Shown: positions 1-7,164, counted from the stretch's first letter. The stretch is 11,615 nt of DNA from Oscillospiraceae bacterium (GCA_009786735.1 WQRM01000037.1:1-11615), one strand, 5' to 3'. A program made the numbers and translations. Notes: generated from the letters alone by a model not told the origin.

Positions 1-324
1 CGCCTGCGCCAAGCCGAAGCATTCCTGCAAGCCGACGGCACACGCTTGGTGGTTGCACTGCCGTGCTTGCGCAATGGTTTGCAGCAACAACGCCTGCAGG
101 CTGTCCAGTTTGCCGCGCAACGCGATGCGCTGGTGCGTTTTGGGCACCAGTTGCGTTTTGTTCAGATGCGTCATGTGCTCCGGCTTTTGGAACACCACCG
201 TGATGCCCCGCTGTGCGCAATAGTCTTGTGCGGCAGGGCTGAGCTGCTGACCAGTAGGCAGCCGCAGCAGCATGCCGTCGGGCAAACACATGGCGCGCAG
301 CTCGGATTCTGTGAGCAGCTTCAT
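1..324 (-). CDS. eutT: EutT-like cobalamin adenosyltransferase, partial (3' end outside window)
   Basis: The 108 visible codons are the N-terminal part of an ATP:corrinoid adenosyltransferase of the EutT family, which makes the adenosylcobalamin used by EutBC. The N-terminus ([10 protein letters not shown]) and the block HMTHLNKTQLVPKTHQRI followed by LRGKLDSLQALL match the EutT pattern in which a 'THL..D/K..V.K..PRI..RG.LDS' segment opens the four-helix bundle. Its ATG shares one base with the eutM stop (TAATG), so translation is probably coupled. The Salmonella-type HX11CCxxC metal-binding motif that normally lies between the N-terminal segment and 'THL' is not present here; the spacer is very short. 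Assignment from family memory, not a search. The gene runs off the left edge. Confidence 0.82.
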   Translation of the reverse strand, partial: MKLLTESELRAMCLPDGMLLRLPTGQQLSPAAQDYCAQRGITVVFQKPEHMTHLNKTQLVPKTHQRIALRGKLDSLQALLLQTIAQARQCNHQACAVGLQECFGLAQA

Positions 325-620
325 TATGCTTTATCGCTGGTCGCCAAGGTGGGTAGAATGCATTCCACTTCGTTGTGCGGGCGCGGAATCACATGCACGC
401 TCACCAGCTCGCCCACGCGTGAGGCTGCGGCCGCACCTGCGTCTGTTGCGGCCTTCACCGCACCAACATCGCCGCGCACCATCACGGTGACCAAGCCGCC
501 ACCCACGTGCACTTTGCCCACGAGGTTGACGTTAGCCGCCTTCACCATTGCGTCCGCTGCTTCCACAGCGCCAACCAGACCTTTGGTTTCCACCATACCG
601 AGTGCTTGTAACGTTGCCAT
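324..620 (-). CDS. eutM: EutM, hexameric microcompartment shell protein
   Basis: Single BMC-domain shell protein of 98 aa, the usual family length (about 97). It forms flat hexamers that tile the facets of the ethanolamine microcompartment. Visible hallmarks are [20 protein letters not shown] (residues 8-27), the central pore loop VGGGL (39-43), [15 protein letters not shown] (48-62) and VHVIPRPH (75-82), all very close to EutM/PduA. The start is preceded by a strong AGGAGG site at about 627-632. It lies 31 bp after eutE and overlaps eutT by one base. The C-terminal tail after residue 83 differs from enterobacterial EutM, as expected. PduA-like paralogues cannot be separated from EutM by sequence alone, but the operon supports EutM. 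Confidence 0.95.
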   Translation of the reverse strand: MATLQALGMVETKGLVGAVEAADAMVKAANVNLVGKVHVGGGLVTVMVRGDVGAVKAATDAGAAAASRVGELVSVHVIPRPHNEVECILPTLATSDKA

Positions 621-651
621 TTGAGAATCCTCCTAAGATGTAATTTGTGAT

Positions 652-2127
652 TTATATCTGCCCCAAGCGTTGCATCACTTTGCGCGTGATCTCCGCAACT
701 TGCTCGGGTGTGATATCCAGTTTGGGCGGGCTGCCGAGGGTTTGCGCGGGGGCGGGCGCATCAGCACGCAGCGCGCTGAGCTCCTTCGTGCCCCATGCCA
801 CCCGGCGCACATCCATCAGATGCATCGGGGTGACGTTGTCCGACGTTGCGCTGCCGCCAATCGCGCCGCAACCCAGCGTGAGCGCAGGCGCAAGTGACGT
901 GGTAGCACCCACGCCGCCGAGTGCCGCAGGCGTGTTCACCAGCAAGCGAGACACCGGCTTTTGCAGCGCAAATTCACGAATGACCGCCTGGTTTTGCGAG
1001 TGAATCACCATCGTGTGCCCCACGCCTTCGTTATGCAGCAAATCCATGCAGCACAAGCAGGCGCTCTCCCAGTCCGGTCGCACATACCAAGCCAACACCG
1101 GGCAAAGTTTCTCGCGGGCATAGGGGTTGCGCGGCGACACATCTTCTTGACGCGACAGCAACACGCGCGTGTTTGCGGGCACGGATATCCCCGCCATTTC
1201 AGCGACCTTCAAGGCAGATTTCCCCACCACTTGCGGGTTGATCGTGCCATTTGGGCGCAGCAACAGCTTGCCCAACTGCTCGCTTTCGCTTTCGCTGAGA
1301 AAATGACCGCCCTGCGCCTTGAACTCGGTTTCCACTTGCTGTGCCGCAGCAGATTCCACCACCACGCTTTGCTCTGACGCGCAAATCGTGCCATTGTCAA
1401 AGGTTTTTGATGCGATGATATGCTGCACCGCGGTGGGAATGTTCGCGCTTTTCTCAACAAACGCAGGACCATTGCCGGGCCCAACGCCGATGGCCGGGTT
1501 GCCCGAGCTATATGCGGCACGCACCATGGCTTCGCCGCCTGTGGCCAAAATCACGCCGGTGTCGCGATGCGTCATGAGAGCATTTGTGGCTTCCATGGTC
1601 GTTAGCTTGATGGCTTGCACGGCGTGTTCGGGTGCACCTGCGCGTGTTGCCGCTGCTGTGATAATCTCAACCGCGGCTAAGATGCTGCGCTTTGCGCCCG
1701 GGTGGGGGCTGATGACCACCGCGTTGCCCGCTTTGAGCGAGATGATCGCTTTATACAGCGTGGTGCTGGTGGGGTTGGTGGACGGAATGAGTGCCGCCAC
1801 GATGCCCACCGGCACGCCGATTTCCCACAAACCGGCTGCGTTGTCTTCGTGCAGCAAGCCGACGGTTTTCATGTCTTTGCAGGCGTCCCAAGTCATGGTC
1901 GAGCCCAGCAAATTCTTGAGGACTTTGTCCTCCCAGCGGCCAAAGCCGGTTTCTTCGGCGGCAAGCTTAGCCAATGCTTCAGCTTGCGCTGCGCCTGCTT
2001 GGGCGATTTCTGCGCAGATGCAGTCAATCTGTTGCTGCGAGCATTTTGCCAGTGCTTGGGCGGCAACTTTCGCCCGTTTCATGATGTCGCGCACTGCCTG
2101 AATGGATTCCAAGTCGCGGTCGAGCAT
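652..2127 (-). CDS. eutE: EutE, CoA-acylating acetaldehyde dehydrogenase
   Basis: 491-aa aldehyde dehydrogenase-fold enzyme that oxidises acetaldehyde to acetyl-CoA with NAD+ inside the microcompartment. Family features: IPSTNPTSTTLYKAIISLKAGNA (cofactor region, about 114-136), the glycine-rich ILATGGEAMV (193-202), and the catalytic cysteine Cys249 in DNGTICASEQS. The N-terminus starts directly on the catalytic domain with no added N-terminal targeting helix. Instead, a proline/alanine linker (about 455-468) leads to a C-terminal amphipathic helix (LDITPEQVAEITRKVMQRL, from 470), the place where Firmicute EutE proteins carry their encapsulation peptide. The ATG at 2127 has an AGAGGAG site upstream and lies 11 bp after the eutL stop. 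Confidence 0.95.
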   Translation of the reverse strand: MLDRDLESIQAVRDIMKRAKVAAQALAKCSQQQIDCICAEIAQAGAAQAEALAKLAAEETGFGRWEDKVLKNLLGSTMTWDACKDMKTVGLLHEDNAAGLWEIGVPVGIVAALIPSTNPTSTTLYKAIISLKAGNAVVISPHPGAKRSILAAVEIITAAATRAGAPEHAVQAIKLTTMEATNALMTHRDTGVILATGGEAMVRAAYSSGNPAIGVGPGNGPAFVEKSANIPTAVQHIIASKTFDNGTICASEQSVVVESAAAQQVETEFKAQGGHFLSESESEQLGKLLLRPNGTINPQVVGKSALKVAEMAGISVPANTRVLLSRQEDVSPRNPYAREKLCPVLAWYVRPDWESACLCCMDLLHNEGVGHTMVIHSQNQAVIREFALQKPVSRLLVNTPAALGGVGATTSLAPALTLGCGAIGGSATSDNVTPMHLMDVRRVAWGTKELSALRADAPAPAQTLGSPPKLDITPEQVAEITRKVMQRLGQI

Positions 2128-2138
2128 ATCATTCTCCT

Positions 2139-2798
2139 CTACATCATTTCAATCAGTGGCGCACCGGCCACGCGCGCAACTTCTTGCGCAAAGGCTTCGC
2201 ATGCTGCGCGGCAGGCGGCTTGTTCGCCGGTGAGCAACGCCCCTGCAAAGTTGGTTTCGCTCGGCGGACCATAGTACACAGCCAGCTCCACTTCAGCCGC
2301 TTTGAGTGCGGCATCCAGCGCCACGGTTGCCTCCAGCGGCGGGGCGATGAGATACGCCATGGCGGTGCCCGGCGGCACATTCGCCTGCGCGGAAAGATAG
2401 CTGCCCGTGCGTGAAATGCAGTGCGCGAAATACACCACGCTGTTCTGCTCATCCACGCCATAAAACGCGGCATCGTTCTCCATGTAGCTCGCCGCCGCGC
2501 CAAGCCCCGCACGCACTTGTTCGGGGTCGGGTCCTGCCAAAATGCCGATGAACTCGCCCGCCAGCCGTGTGCTTGCGTTGCTCGCCCCGCCATACATGCT
2601 GCGGGCATATAGCACGCGCACCTCGGCTTTTTTTGTCGCTTCATCCAGGGCAACATAGCCCACGTCATCGCAGTCTGTGGTGAAAATGCCCAAGCTGCGC
2701 TCGCCCGGTTGTGCGCCCAGTTCCTTAAGCAAAGCTGGGTTTGCGTTGGGCAAAATGCGCATGCTCAAAATCGTTGTTGGGATGCGCTGCCCCTGCAT
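2139..2798 (-). CDS. eutL: EutL, trimeric tandem-BMC shell protein
   Basis: Shell protein with two circularly permuted BMC domains, forming pseudohexameric trimers with a large gated pore. From this start it has 219 aa, the same length as E. coli EutL. Motifs seen include TDCDDVGYVALDEATK (41-56), VLYARSMYGGASNAS (63-77), CISRTGSYLS (127-136), AYLIAPPLEATVALDAALKA (148-167) and YYGPPSETNF (175-184). An in-frame ATG at 2816 would add six residues and overlap eutC by 11 bp, but the ATG at 2798 fits the family length and has AAGGA about 11 nt upstream, so I prefer it. On this reading it starts 7 bp after the eutC stop. Confidence 0.93.
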   Translation of the reverse strand: MQGQRIPTTILSMRILPNANPALLKELGAQPGERSLGIFTTDCDDVGYVALDEATKKAEVRVLYARSMYGGASNASTRLAGEFIGILAGPDPEQVRAGLGAAASYMENDAAFYGVDEQNSVVYFAHCISRTGSYLSAQANVPPGTAMAYLIAPPLEATVALDAALKAAEVELAVYYGPPSETNFAGALLTGEQAACRAACEAFAQEVARVAGAPLIEMM

Positions 2799-2805
2799 GA
2801 CGGTG

Positions 2806-3597
2806 TTATCCTTCATTGAGTTCCACCCCGCTTTTTTTCTCGCGATGCATGCGCCCGAGCACTTCGGCAACATAAGCTCCAGCCTCCACGGCGTTGAGCC
2901 CACCGCTGTAGATGTTCGACACCACGGTTCGGCGCGCTTCGGGCATGCCGGGCGTTGGCGCATAGGCCATGTAGGCACTCATGCTTTCCGCAGAGCCCAA
3001 GCCGGGTCTTTCGCCAATGAGCACGCACACCACCTTCGCGCCGGTCAATTGCGCCACTTGTTCCATGCTGGCCACACGGCCATACTTCACAAAGAACGGC
3101 TTGCCGCAGGAGAGTCCTTGTTGGGTGAGGCTTTCGGTGATTACCGGCAAGATGTTCTCCAAGTTTGCTGCAATGGCCTTTGAGCTTAGCCCGTCGGCTG
3201 CGTAGACAAGCACATCGCAAGGGCTTGCATTGTGCGCTGCGATGGCGTTGCCGGTTTGCTCGCTGAACACACGCCCCAAGTCCGGCCGGGTGAGAAATTC
3301 GTCGCGGCTTTGGCACTGCGTGGCAAACTCGGGCAGGTTCAGCTGTTGCAGCAGCTCGGCAGGCACGTCGTTATACACAGCGTCCCGTGCCGCGGCATGG
3401 TCAGCGCGAAATTGCAAGTAAGTGTCGGTGCGCAGGCGCGTGCCCGCACATCCCACGCCAATGCGCGCGGAGGTCACTTGCGCAGGTTGAGGCGCACGAT
3501 GTTCCTGTGTTGGTGTCACTTGCGCAGGCTTGTTTGTGTTGGACTGCGCTTCCAATATCGCCTGAACAATTAGCTCAACGAGTGCGTCTTGCATCAT
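2806..3597 (-). CDS. eutC: EutC, ethanolamine ammonia-lyase light chain
   Basis: Small subunit (263 aa) of adenosylcobalamin-dependent ethanolamine ammonia-lyase; with EutB it forms the oligomer that converts ethanolamine to acetaldehyde and ammonia, and it contributes to cobalamin binding. Conserved blocks: FLTRPDLGR (101-109), VLVYAADGLSSKA (129-141), VCVLIGERPGLGSAESMSAY (190-209) and SNIYSGG (227-233). Residues 1-18 form an amphipathic helix followed by a Pro/Gln/Thr-rich linker (about 19-45); the EutC N-terminus is a known encapsulation signal in E. coli. An in-frame TAG 18 nt upstream fixes the start at the paired ATGs at 3597 or 3594. The ribosome binding site is weak (GTGGGCG). The gap to eutB is 74 bp, unusually long for this operon. 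Confidence 0.94.
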   Translation of the reverse strand: MMQDALVELIVQAILEAQSNTNKPAQVTPTQEHRAPQPAQVTSARIGVGCAGTRLRTDTYLQFRADHAAARDAVYNDVPAELLQQLNLPEFATQCQSRDEFLTRPDLGRVFSEQTGNAIAAHNASPCDVLVYAADGLSSKAIAANLENILPVITESLTQQGLSCGKPFFVKYGRVASMEQVAQLTGAKVVCVLIGERPGLGSAESMSAYMAYAPTPGMPEARRTVVSNIYSGGLNAVEAGAYVAEVLGRMHREKKSGVELNEG

Positions 3598-3619
3598 TTT
3601 CGCCCACGCTTTCTAGGTG

Positions 3620-3670
3620 CTAAAAACACCGATGCGGCCTGAGAATTAGTCTGTATAATACGCAAGCCAT
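3620..3670 (-). CDS. Possible 16-codon leader ORF between eutB and eutC
   Basis: GGGAGGTGA, the best Shine-Dalgarno sequence in this interval, is formed by the last codons and stop of eutB. An ATG follows one base after the stop and opens a 16-codon frame (starts MACVLYRL) that ends in TAG 22 nt before eutC, whose own site is weak. It could carry ribosomes toward eutC by re-initiation. The strong site may also just be a coincidence of the EutB C-terminus (Phe-Gly-Arg). No homologue is recognised. Confidence 0.25.
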   Translation of the reverse strand: MACVLYRLILRPHRCF

Positions 3671-3671
3671 G

Positions 3672-5039
3672 TCACCTCCCAAAAATCAGCTCAGGCTTGC
3701 CCGCAAGCTCTGTGAGTTTGCCATCGCGCGTGATGCCCATTTTCTCCAGCCATGCGTCGAACTCCGCAATGGGCTTGAGCCCCAGCACCTCGCGAATCGC
3801 CGCCGCATCGTGGTAAGCATTGGTTTGATAGTTGAGCATGATGTCATCGCCGGCAGGTACGCCGATGGCGAAGTTCACGCCACTGGCGGCCAGCAGCAAG
3901 GCGAGGTTTTCCACGTCGTTTTGGTCGGCCTGCATGTGGTTGGTGTAGCAACAATCGCAGCCCATGGGAACACCCGAAAGCTTGCCCATGAAGTGGTCTT
4001 CCAGCCCCGCGCGGATCACCTGGCGGCTGTCGTAAAGATACTCCGGACCGATGAAACCCACCACGGTGTTGACCATAAACGGCGCAAAGGCTTTCGCATA
4101 GCCATAACAGCGGGCTTCCATCGTCACTTGGTCTGCGCCATAGTGCGCGTCGGAGGAAAGTTCGCTGCCTTGTCCGGTTTCAAAGTACATCACATTCGGT
4201 CCGCGTGATGTGCCGTGTGACTTCAACAACGCCTGCGCTTCTTCAATGGTTTGTGTGGTGAAGCCGAACGCTTCGTTGCCTTTTTGGCTGCCCGCGATGG
4301 ACTGAAAAATCATGTCCATGGGCGCACCTTGCTTGAGCGCTTCAATCTGTGTTTTGATGTGCGCCAACACACACGTTTGCGTGGGAATGGCGTATTCTTG
4401 CTTAACTTGTTCAAAGCGCTTGAGGATCTCCGTCATCGTGCCCACGGAGTCATTCACGGGGTTCAAGCCCAGCAATGCGTCGCCGCAGCCATAGCTCAAG
4501 CCCTCCAGCAGCGACGCCGTTACCCCCGGCACGCTGTCTGTGGTGTGGTTGGGCTGCAGGCGCGTGGAATACGTGCCGCGCAAGCCGATGGTGGTGTTGC
4601 ACGTGGCAGGCACACGCAACTTGGATGCGGCATACACGAGGTCTAAATTGCCCATGAGCTTGCACACACCCGCAACCACTTCGGAAGTCAAGCCCGTGCA
4701 CACCCGCTTTATCATGTCCTCTGTGGAGGTGGTGTCCAGCAAAAAGTGCCGCAGTTCCGCCATGGACCAGTTGCGGATTTCTTGGTATACTTGCTCGTCC
4801 ACGCCGTCTTGAATGATGCGGGTCACGTCGTCTTGTTCATAGGGGACGATGGGATGTTCGCGCAAATCACTCACCAGCAAATCGGACAACACTTGCTTGG
4901 CCGCCACGCGCTCCAAGCTGCTTTGCGCGGCCACGCCTGCCAATTGGTCACCGGACTTTTCTTCGTTGGCGCAAGCAAGCACAGCCTTCACGTCACGAAA
5001 CGTGAAAGATTTTCCGTGCAGCGTGGTGGTCAAATTCAT
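3672..5039 (-). CDS. eutB: EutB, ethanolamine ammonia-lyase heavy chain
   Basis: Catalytic TIM-barrel subunit (455 aa; family about 453) of ethanolamine ammonia-lyase, the radical B12 enzyme that starts the pathway. The residues known for the E. coli enzyme are all present at the same numbers: Arg160 and Gln162 (TYSTRLQPNH), Asn193 (GLNPVNDSV), Glu287 (YFETGQGSELSS) and Asp362 (GCDCCYTNHMQADQND). Other signature blocks are FQSIAGSQKGNEAFG (245-259) and VVGFIGPEYLYD (326-337). The ATG has GAGGAG about 5 nt upstream and lies 9 bp after the eutA stop. Nothing suggests loss of function. Confidence 0.97.
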   Translation of the reverse strand: MNLTTTLHGKSFTFRDVKAVLACANEEKSGDQLAGVAAQSSLERVAAKQVLSDLLVSDLREHPIVPYEQDDVTRIIQDGVDEQVYQEIRNWSMAELRHFLLDTTSTEDMIKRVCTGLTSEVVAGVCKLMGNLDLVYAASKLRVPATCNTTIGLRGTYSTRLQPNHTTDSVPGVTASLLEGLSYGCGDALLGLNPVNDSVGTMTEILKRFEQVKQEYAIPTQTCVLAHIKTQIEALKQGAPMDMIFQSIAGSQKGNEAFGFTTQTIEEAQALLKSHGTSRGPNVMYFETGQGSELSSDAHYGADQVTMEARCYGYAKAFAPFMVNTVVGFIGPEYLYDSRQVIRAGLEDHFMGKLSGVPMGCDCCYTNHMQADQNDVENLALLLAASGVNFAIGVPAGDDIMLNYQTNAYHDAAAIREVLGLKPIAEFDAWLEKMGITRDGKLTELAGKPELIFGR

Positions 5040-5048
5040 GCTGTCTCC

Positions 5049-6428
5049 TCATCCAAACAATAGTGTCTTAATCACAACCGGCACCACTTGGCCGTTCATC
5101 AATGGCTTTCCAATGTCCAAATAGCAGTCTGGTTGCCGCGCATCGATGCCATCAAGGGTGATGACTGCCCGCCCCTGCGCGTGCGGTGTCATCGCAAGCC
5201 CCAGCGCCTTGCCGATGTCGTGTTGCGCGAGGAACACCCAGGGCACATCGGGGGCAAGTTGCGCGTGGCTTGCGGCGTGTTGCAAGGCTTGTGCCAGCCG
5301 CTTTAGCTCCTGCCAACCGGGGCTTGGTTTGCCTTGGAACGCGATGGCCACGCAGTTGGCATCCGTTTGCTGCACGAAATCACACAGTGCCTGCGCAACG
5401 CTCTCGGCTCTGCCATGGTCGAACGCATCTTGCTCCTGTTGCGGCGAAAGCGCGAACACGGGCAAGTTCTTCAGCGGGAATAAATCAGCACGGGTGTAGC
5501 CGATGGTGCTGCCCGACAGCGTGGTGGTGTAGCTGCCTGCGCCCATGACCGTGGCGCGGATGGTCTCTTGCGGCGCAAGCACTTGGTAGCCAAACAGGCG
5601 GCTGTTGCGCACCGCTTGTCCCAGCAGCACACCGAAATCGTTGTATGCAAACACCTCATGCCCGGTGCGATAAATACAGTCCGCCACGCCGCCGCTGAAG
5701 AGCAACACGCTGTTCGGGGTAAGCAGCGCTTGAACGTTGACCTCAAGCTGCCGCGCCATGGCTTCGGCGAGTGCACGCAAGTCGGCTAGGCTTGGTGTGT
5801 CCGACACCCGCAAGCGCAAGCCAGCGGCCTGCGCGATGGTGGCAGCATGTTCGCTGAGATAAGTCAACTTGCCCTGTGGGGTGAACTTCAGCAACCGGCC
5901 GCCGATGTCGTAGCAGGCTGTGGCGCCAAGTTTGCCGCAATCGAACACGGCAACATTGGTGGTGCCGCCGCCGATGTCGAAGTTCACCACGCGCAATCCA
6001 TGTTCTTGGGCATAGGCCTGTGCGCCGCTGCCTTGCCCGGCGATGCGTGATTCCAGGTGCGGCCCGGCAGTGGCGACGACGAACTCGCCTGCAAAGCCAC
6101 TGAGTTGCCGCAGCACCGCGGCCGCGTTTTCGCGCCTTGCACTTTCTCCGGTGATGATGACCGCGCCGGTATCGGTGGCGCCAATCGCAAGCCCTGCCTG
6201 CCGAAACTCGCCCTCGACCAGTGCGCACAACGCCTGTGTGTCAATCAAGCTGTGGTTGAGCAGCGGGGTTTCGTGAATTGCCCCGCGATAAATCACTTCC
6301 TTTTTCGTGATGGCGATGTTCGGTGCGGTAAAGCGCCCACCAAGGTCTTCCAGTGTCAGCGTGCTAAAAATCACCTGTGTGGTGGAGGTGCCGATGTCAA
6401 TGCCAACGCTCAGCAATGTGTTTGCCAA
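5049..6428 (-). CDS. eutA: EutA, ethanolamine ammonia-lyase reactivating factor
   Basis: ASKHA-fold ATPase-like chaperone (459 aa from this start) that exchanges damaged cobalamin out of EutBC so the lyase can work again. The phosphate-1 motif GIDIGTSTTQ (about 9-18) and phosphate-2 motif FDIGGGTTNVAVF (about 150-162) are clear; VIITGESARREN and LLFSGGVADCIY also fit the family. I chose the TTG at 6428 because GGAGGGTGAT sits 7 nt upstream and the protein then begins just before the conserved SVGIDIG. The in-frame GTG at 6443 would add five residues but overlaps this ribosome binding site. First gene of the operon as seen here, with a leader of only about 24 nt. Confidence 0.93.
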   Translation of the reverse strand: MANTLLSVGIDIGTSTTQVIFSTLTLEDLGGRFTAPNIAITKKEVIYRGAIHETPLLNHSLIDTQALCALVEGEFRQAGLAIGATDTGAVIITGESARRENAAAVLRQLSGFAGEFVVATAGPHLESRIAGQGSGAQAYAQEHGLRVVNFDIGGGTTNVAVFDCGKLGATACYDIGGRLLKFTPQGKLTYLSEHAATIAQAAGLRLRVSDTPSLADLRALAEAMARQLEVNVQALLTPNSVLLFSGGVADCIYRTGHEVFAYNDFGVLLGQAVRNSRLFGYQVLAPQETIRATVMGAGSYTTTLSGSTIGYTRADLFPLKNLPVFALSPQQEQDAFDHGRAESVAQALCDFVQQTDANCVAIAFQGKPSPGWQELKRLAQALQHAASHAQLAPDVPWVFLAQHDIGKALGLAMTPHAQGRAVITLDGIDARQPDCYLDIGKPLMNGQVVPVVIKTLLFG

Positions 6429-6458
6429 AACATCACCCTCCACTCACAGATTGTCTCT

Positions 6459-6487
6459 ATTATATATTAACATGCTTCTCGCCAAAA
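6459..6487 (-). promoter_or_regulatory. Probable eut operon promoter
   Basis: On the minus strand a perfect -10 TATAAT (6464-6459) is preceded, after 17 bp, by TTTTGG (6487-6482) as a weak -35 in an AT-rich stretch. Transcription would start near 6452, about 24 nt before the eutA start. No leader hairpin or terminator is visible between promoter and gene, so EutVW-type antitermination is not evident here. Confidence 0.6.
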
Positions 6488-6511
6488 GGCAAGTGTTTTT
6501 ATTGCTAGTGG

Positions 6512-6565
6512 GTAAGCGTCAAATAGAAAAGCACCTGTACAGGTGCTTTTCTATTTGACGCTTAC
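6512..6565. repeat. 54-bp perfect palindrome, copy 1
   Basis: Perfect inverted repeat with no central spacer: each arm is 27 nt, beginning GTAAGCGTCAAATAGAAAAG and meeting at CACCTGTACAGGTG. It is identical to the copies at 9746-9799 and 11462-11515. It has a stop codon in all six frames. It lies 25 bp upstream of the eut promoter -35, and the sequence to its right resumes inside a protein-like frame with no start. No target-site duplication is seen at its edges. Confidence 0.97.
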
Positions 6566-6721
6566 GATGAGCCGACGCTGGCGTACTCCTGCCGCGCTGA
6601 ATATGACGAATACGATTGGCCGGGAATTTACGCCGACCCGCACGCCGAAACCATGACAATGCTCGAACATGCTGACTCGCTCGACTACGTTTGCAAGAAC
6701 ATCCCGGACACAATAACATAA
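6566..6721 (+). pseudogene. 5'-truncated gene fragment (51 codons), unrecognised
   Basis: Directly after palindrome copy 1 an acidic, protein-like frame runs for 51 codons (DEPTLAYSCRAEYDEYDWPG at its start, ending in CKNIPDTIT) to a TAA at 6719-6721 and is followed at once by an intrinsic terminator. There is no start codon or ribosome binding site, and the frame is closed inside the palindrome by TAG. I read it as the C-terminal end of a gene whose 5' part is missing. Family not recognised. Confidence 0.5.
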
Positions 6722-6725
6722 CAAC

Positions 6726-6758
6726 AGCGAGCGGAAAATCATCCGCTCGCTTTTCGTT
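6726..6758 (+). terminator. Intrinsic terminator of the truncated fragment
   Basis: Stem AGCGAGCGGA / TCCGCTCGCT (10 bp, perfect) with a 6-nt loop, followed by TTTCGTTT. It starts 4 bp after the fragment's stop codon. Confidence 0.8.
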
Positions 6759-6914
6759 TGCAGTTCGTGTGTTAGATGTGCGATAGCGTCCACGAAATGG
6801 CAACCAGTGTGCCCAAAATAGAGACAATCCATGCAGCAACACGCAAACCCGTTGCTGCCCGCGATGCCCGCCAGCACAATGCTCTGAAAGTCGCACAGCT
6901 CTAAGAAAAAGTGC

Positions 6915-6943
6915 TTGACAAAGCAAGTCGTTTGCGGTATAAT
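6915..6943 (+). promoter_or_regulatory. Perfect sigma-70 promoter, probably for tRNA-Pro
   Basis: TTGACA (6915-6920), 17-bp spacer, TATAAT (6938-6943), predicted start near 6950. The next gene downstream is tRNA-Pro at 7087, so the primary transcript would have a leader of about 137 nt. Confidence 0.8.
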
Positions 6944-6955
6944 ACTCTAGGTATA

Positions 6956-6991
6956 AAAAATCACGCCTACCTTTAGCCGGGCGCGATTTTT
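6956..6991 (+). other. Strong 5' leader hairpin
   Basis: AAAAATC / GATTTTT pair, then an A-C mismatch, then CGCC / GGCG, with a 12-nt loop. It begins within about 6 nt of the predicted transcript start. The shape resembles an intrinsic terminator, but the position suggests a 5' stabilising hairpin or an attenuator ahead of the tRNA. Confidence 0.5.
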
Positions 6992-7086
6992 GGGGAAAAC
7001 CAGTCGAGACGAACATAAAGGCTAGACTAAAGAAAACGACAAACCGTTATTTATTAGGCCTTGGTTACTGCGCAACACAATATTTT

Positions 7087-7163
7087 CGGGACGTGGCGAA
7101 GTTTGGTATCGCGCCTGGTTTGGGACCAGGATGCCGCAGGTTCGAATCCTGTCGTCCCGACCA
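7087..7163 (+). tRNA. tRNA-Pro (anticodon TGG)
   Basis: Complete cloverleaf: acceptor CGGGACG / CGTCCCG, D stem GCGA / TCGC, anticodon stem CCTGG / CCAGG with loop TTTGGGA (anticodon TGG, proline CCA and, by wobble, other CCN), T stem GCAGG / CCTGT with loop TTCGAAT, then A and an encoded CCA. Its 3' end forms the left attachment site of the integrative element, which leaves the tRNA intact. Confidence 0.97.
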
Positions 7164-7164
7164 T
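7141..7164 (+). repeat. attL: left 24-bp direct repeat in the tRNA 3' end
   Basis: Starts TTCGAATCCTGTCG and ends GACCAT; identical to 10802-10825. It covers the T loop, the 3' acceptor strand and CCA of tRNA-Pro plus one base. The bases on both sides of the two copies differ (G versus A before, T versus G after), so the repeat is exactly 24 bp. Confidence 0.95.

Larger units (their letters stand above)
6722..7086. other. Gene-poor interval before tRNA-Pro
   Basis: Apart from the terminator, the consensus promoter at 6915-6943 and a hairpin at 6956-6991, I see no convincing gene. A minus-strand frame at about 6777-6880 contains a short hydrophobic stretch (VAAWIVSILGTLVAISWTL) but has no good start and a stop just upstream, so it may be another remnant. 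Confidence 0.5.

Noticed and set aside
1319..2101. Plus-strand ORF of 260 aa over eutE
   Set aside because: It is antisense to the well-supported eutE gene and has no ribosome binding site; open antisense frames are common in GC-rich genes.
6512..6565. The palindrome as an ordinary bidirectional terminator
   Set aside because: It has no loop and no T-run after the stem, and two copies lie within former coding sequence.
6450..6828. 11-bp inverted match ATAGAGACAAT near the eut promoter and at 6818-6828
   Set aside because: In 11.6 kb several 11-bp matches are expected by chance; there is no other support.
6519..7016. Minus-strand ORFs of 165 and 108 aa over the interval before tRNA-Pro
   Set aside because: They end in the palindrome, cross a terminator and a consensus promoter, and are rich in Cys/Arg; no domain is recognisable.
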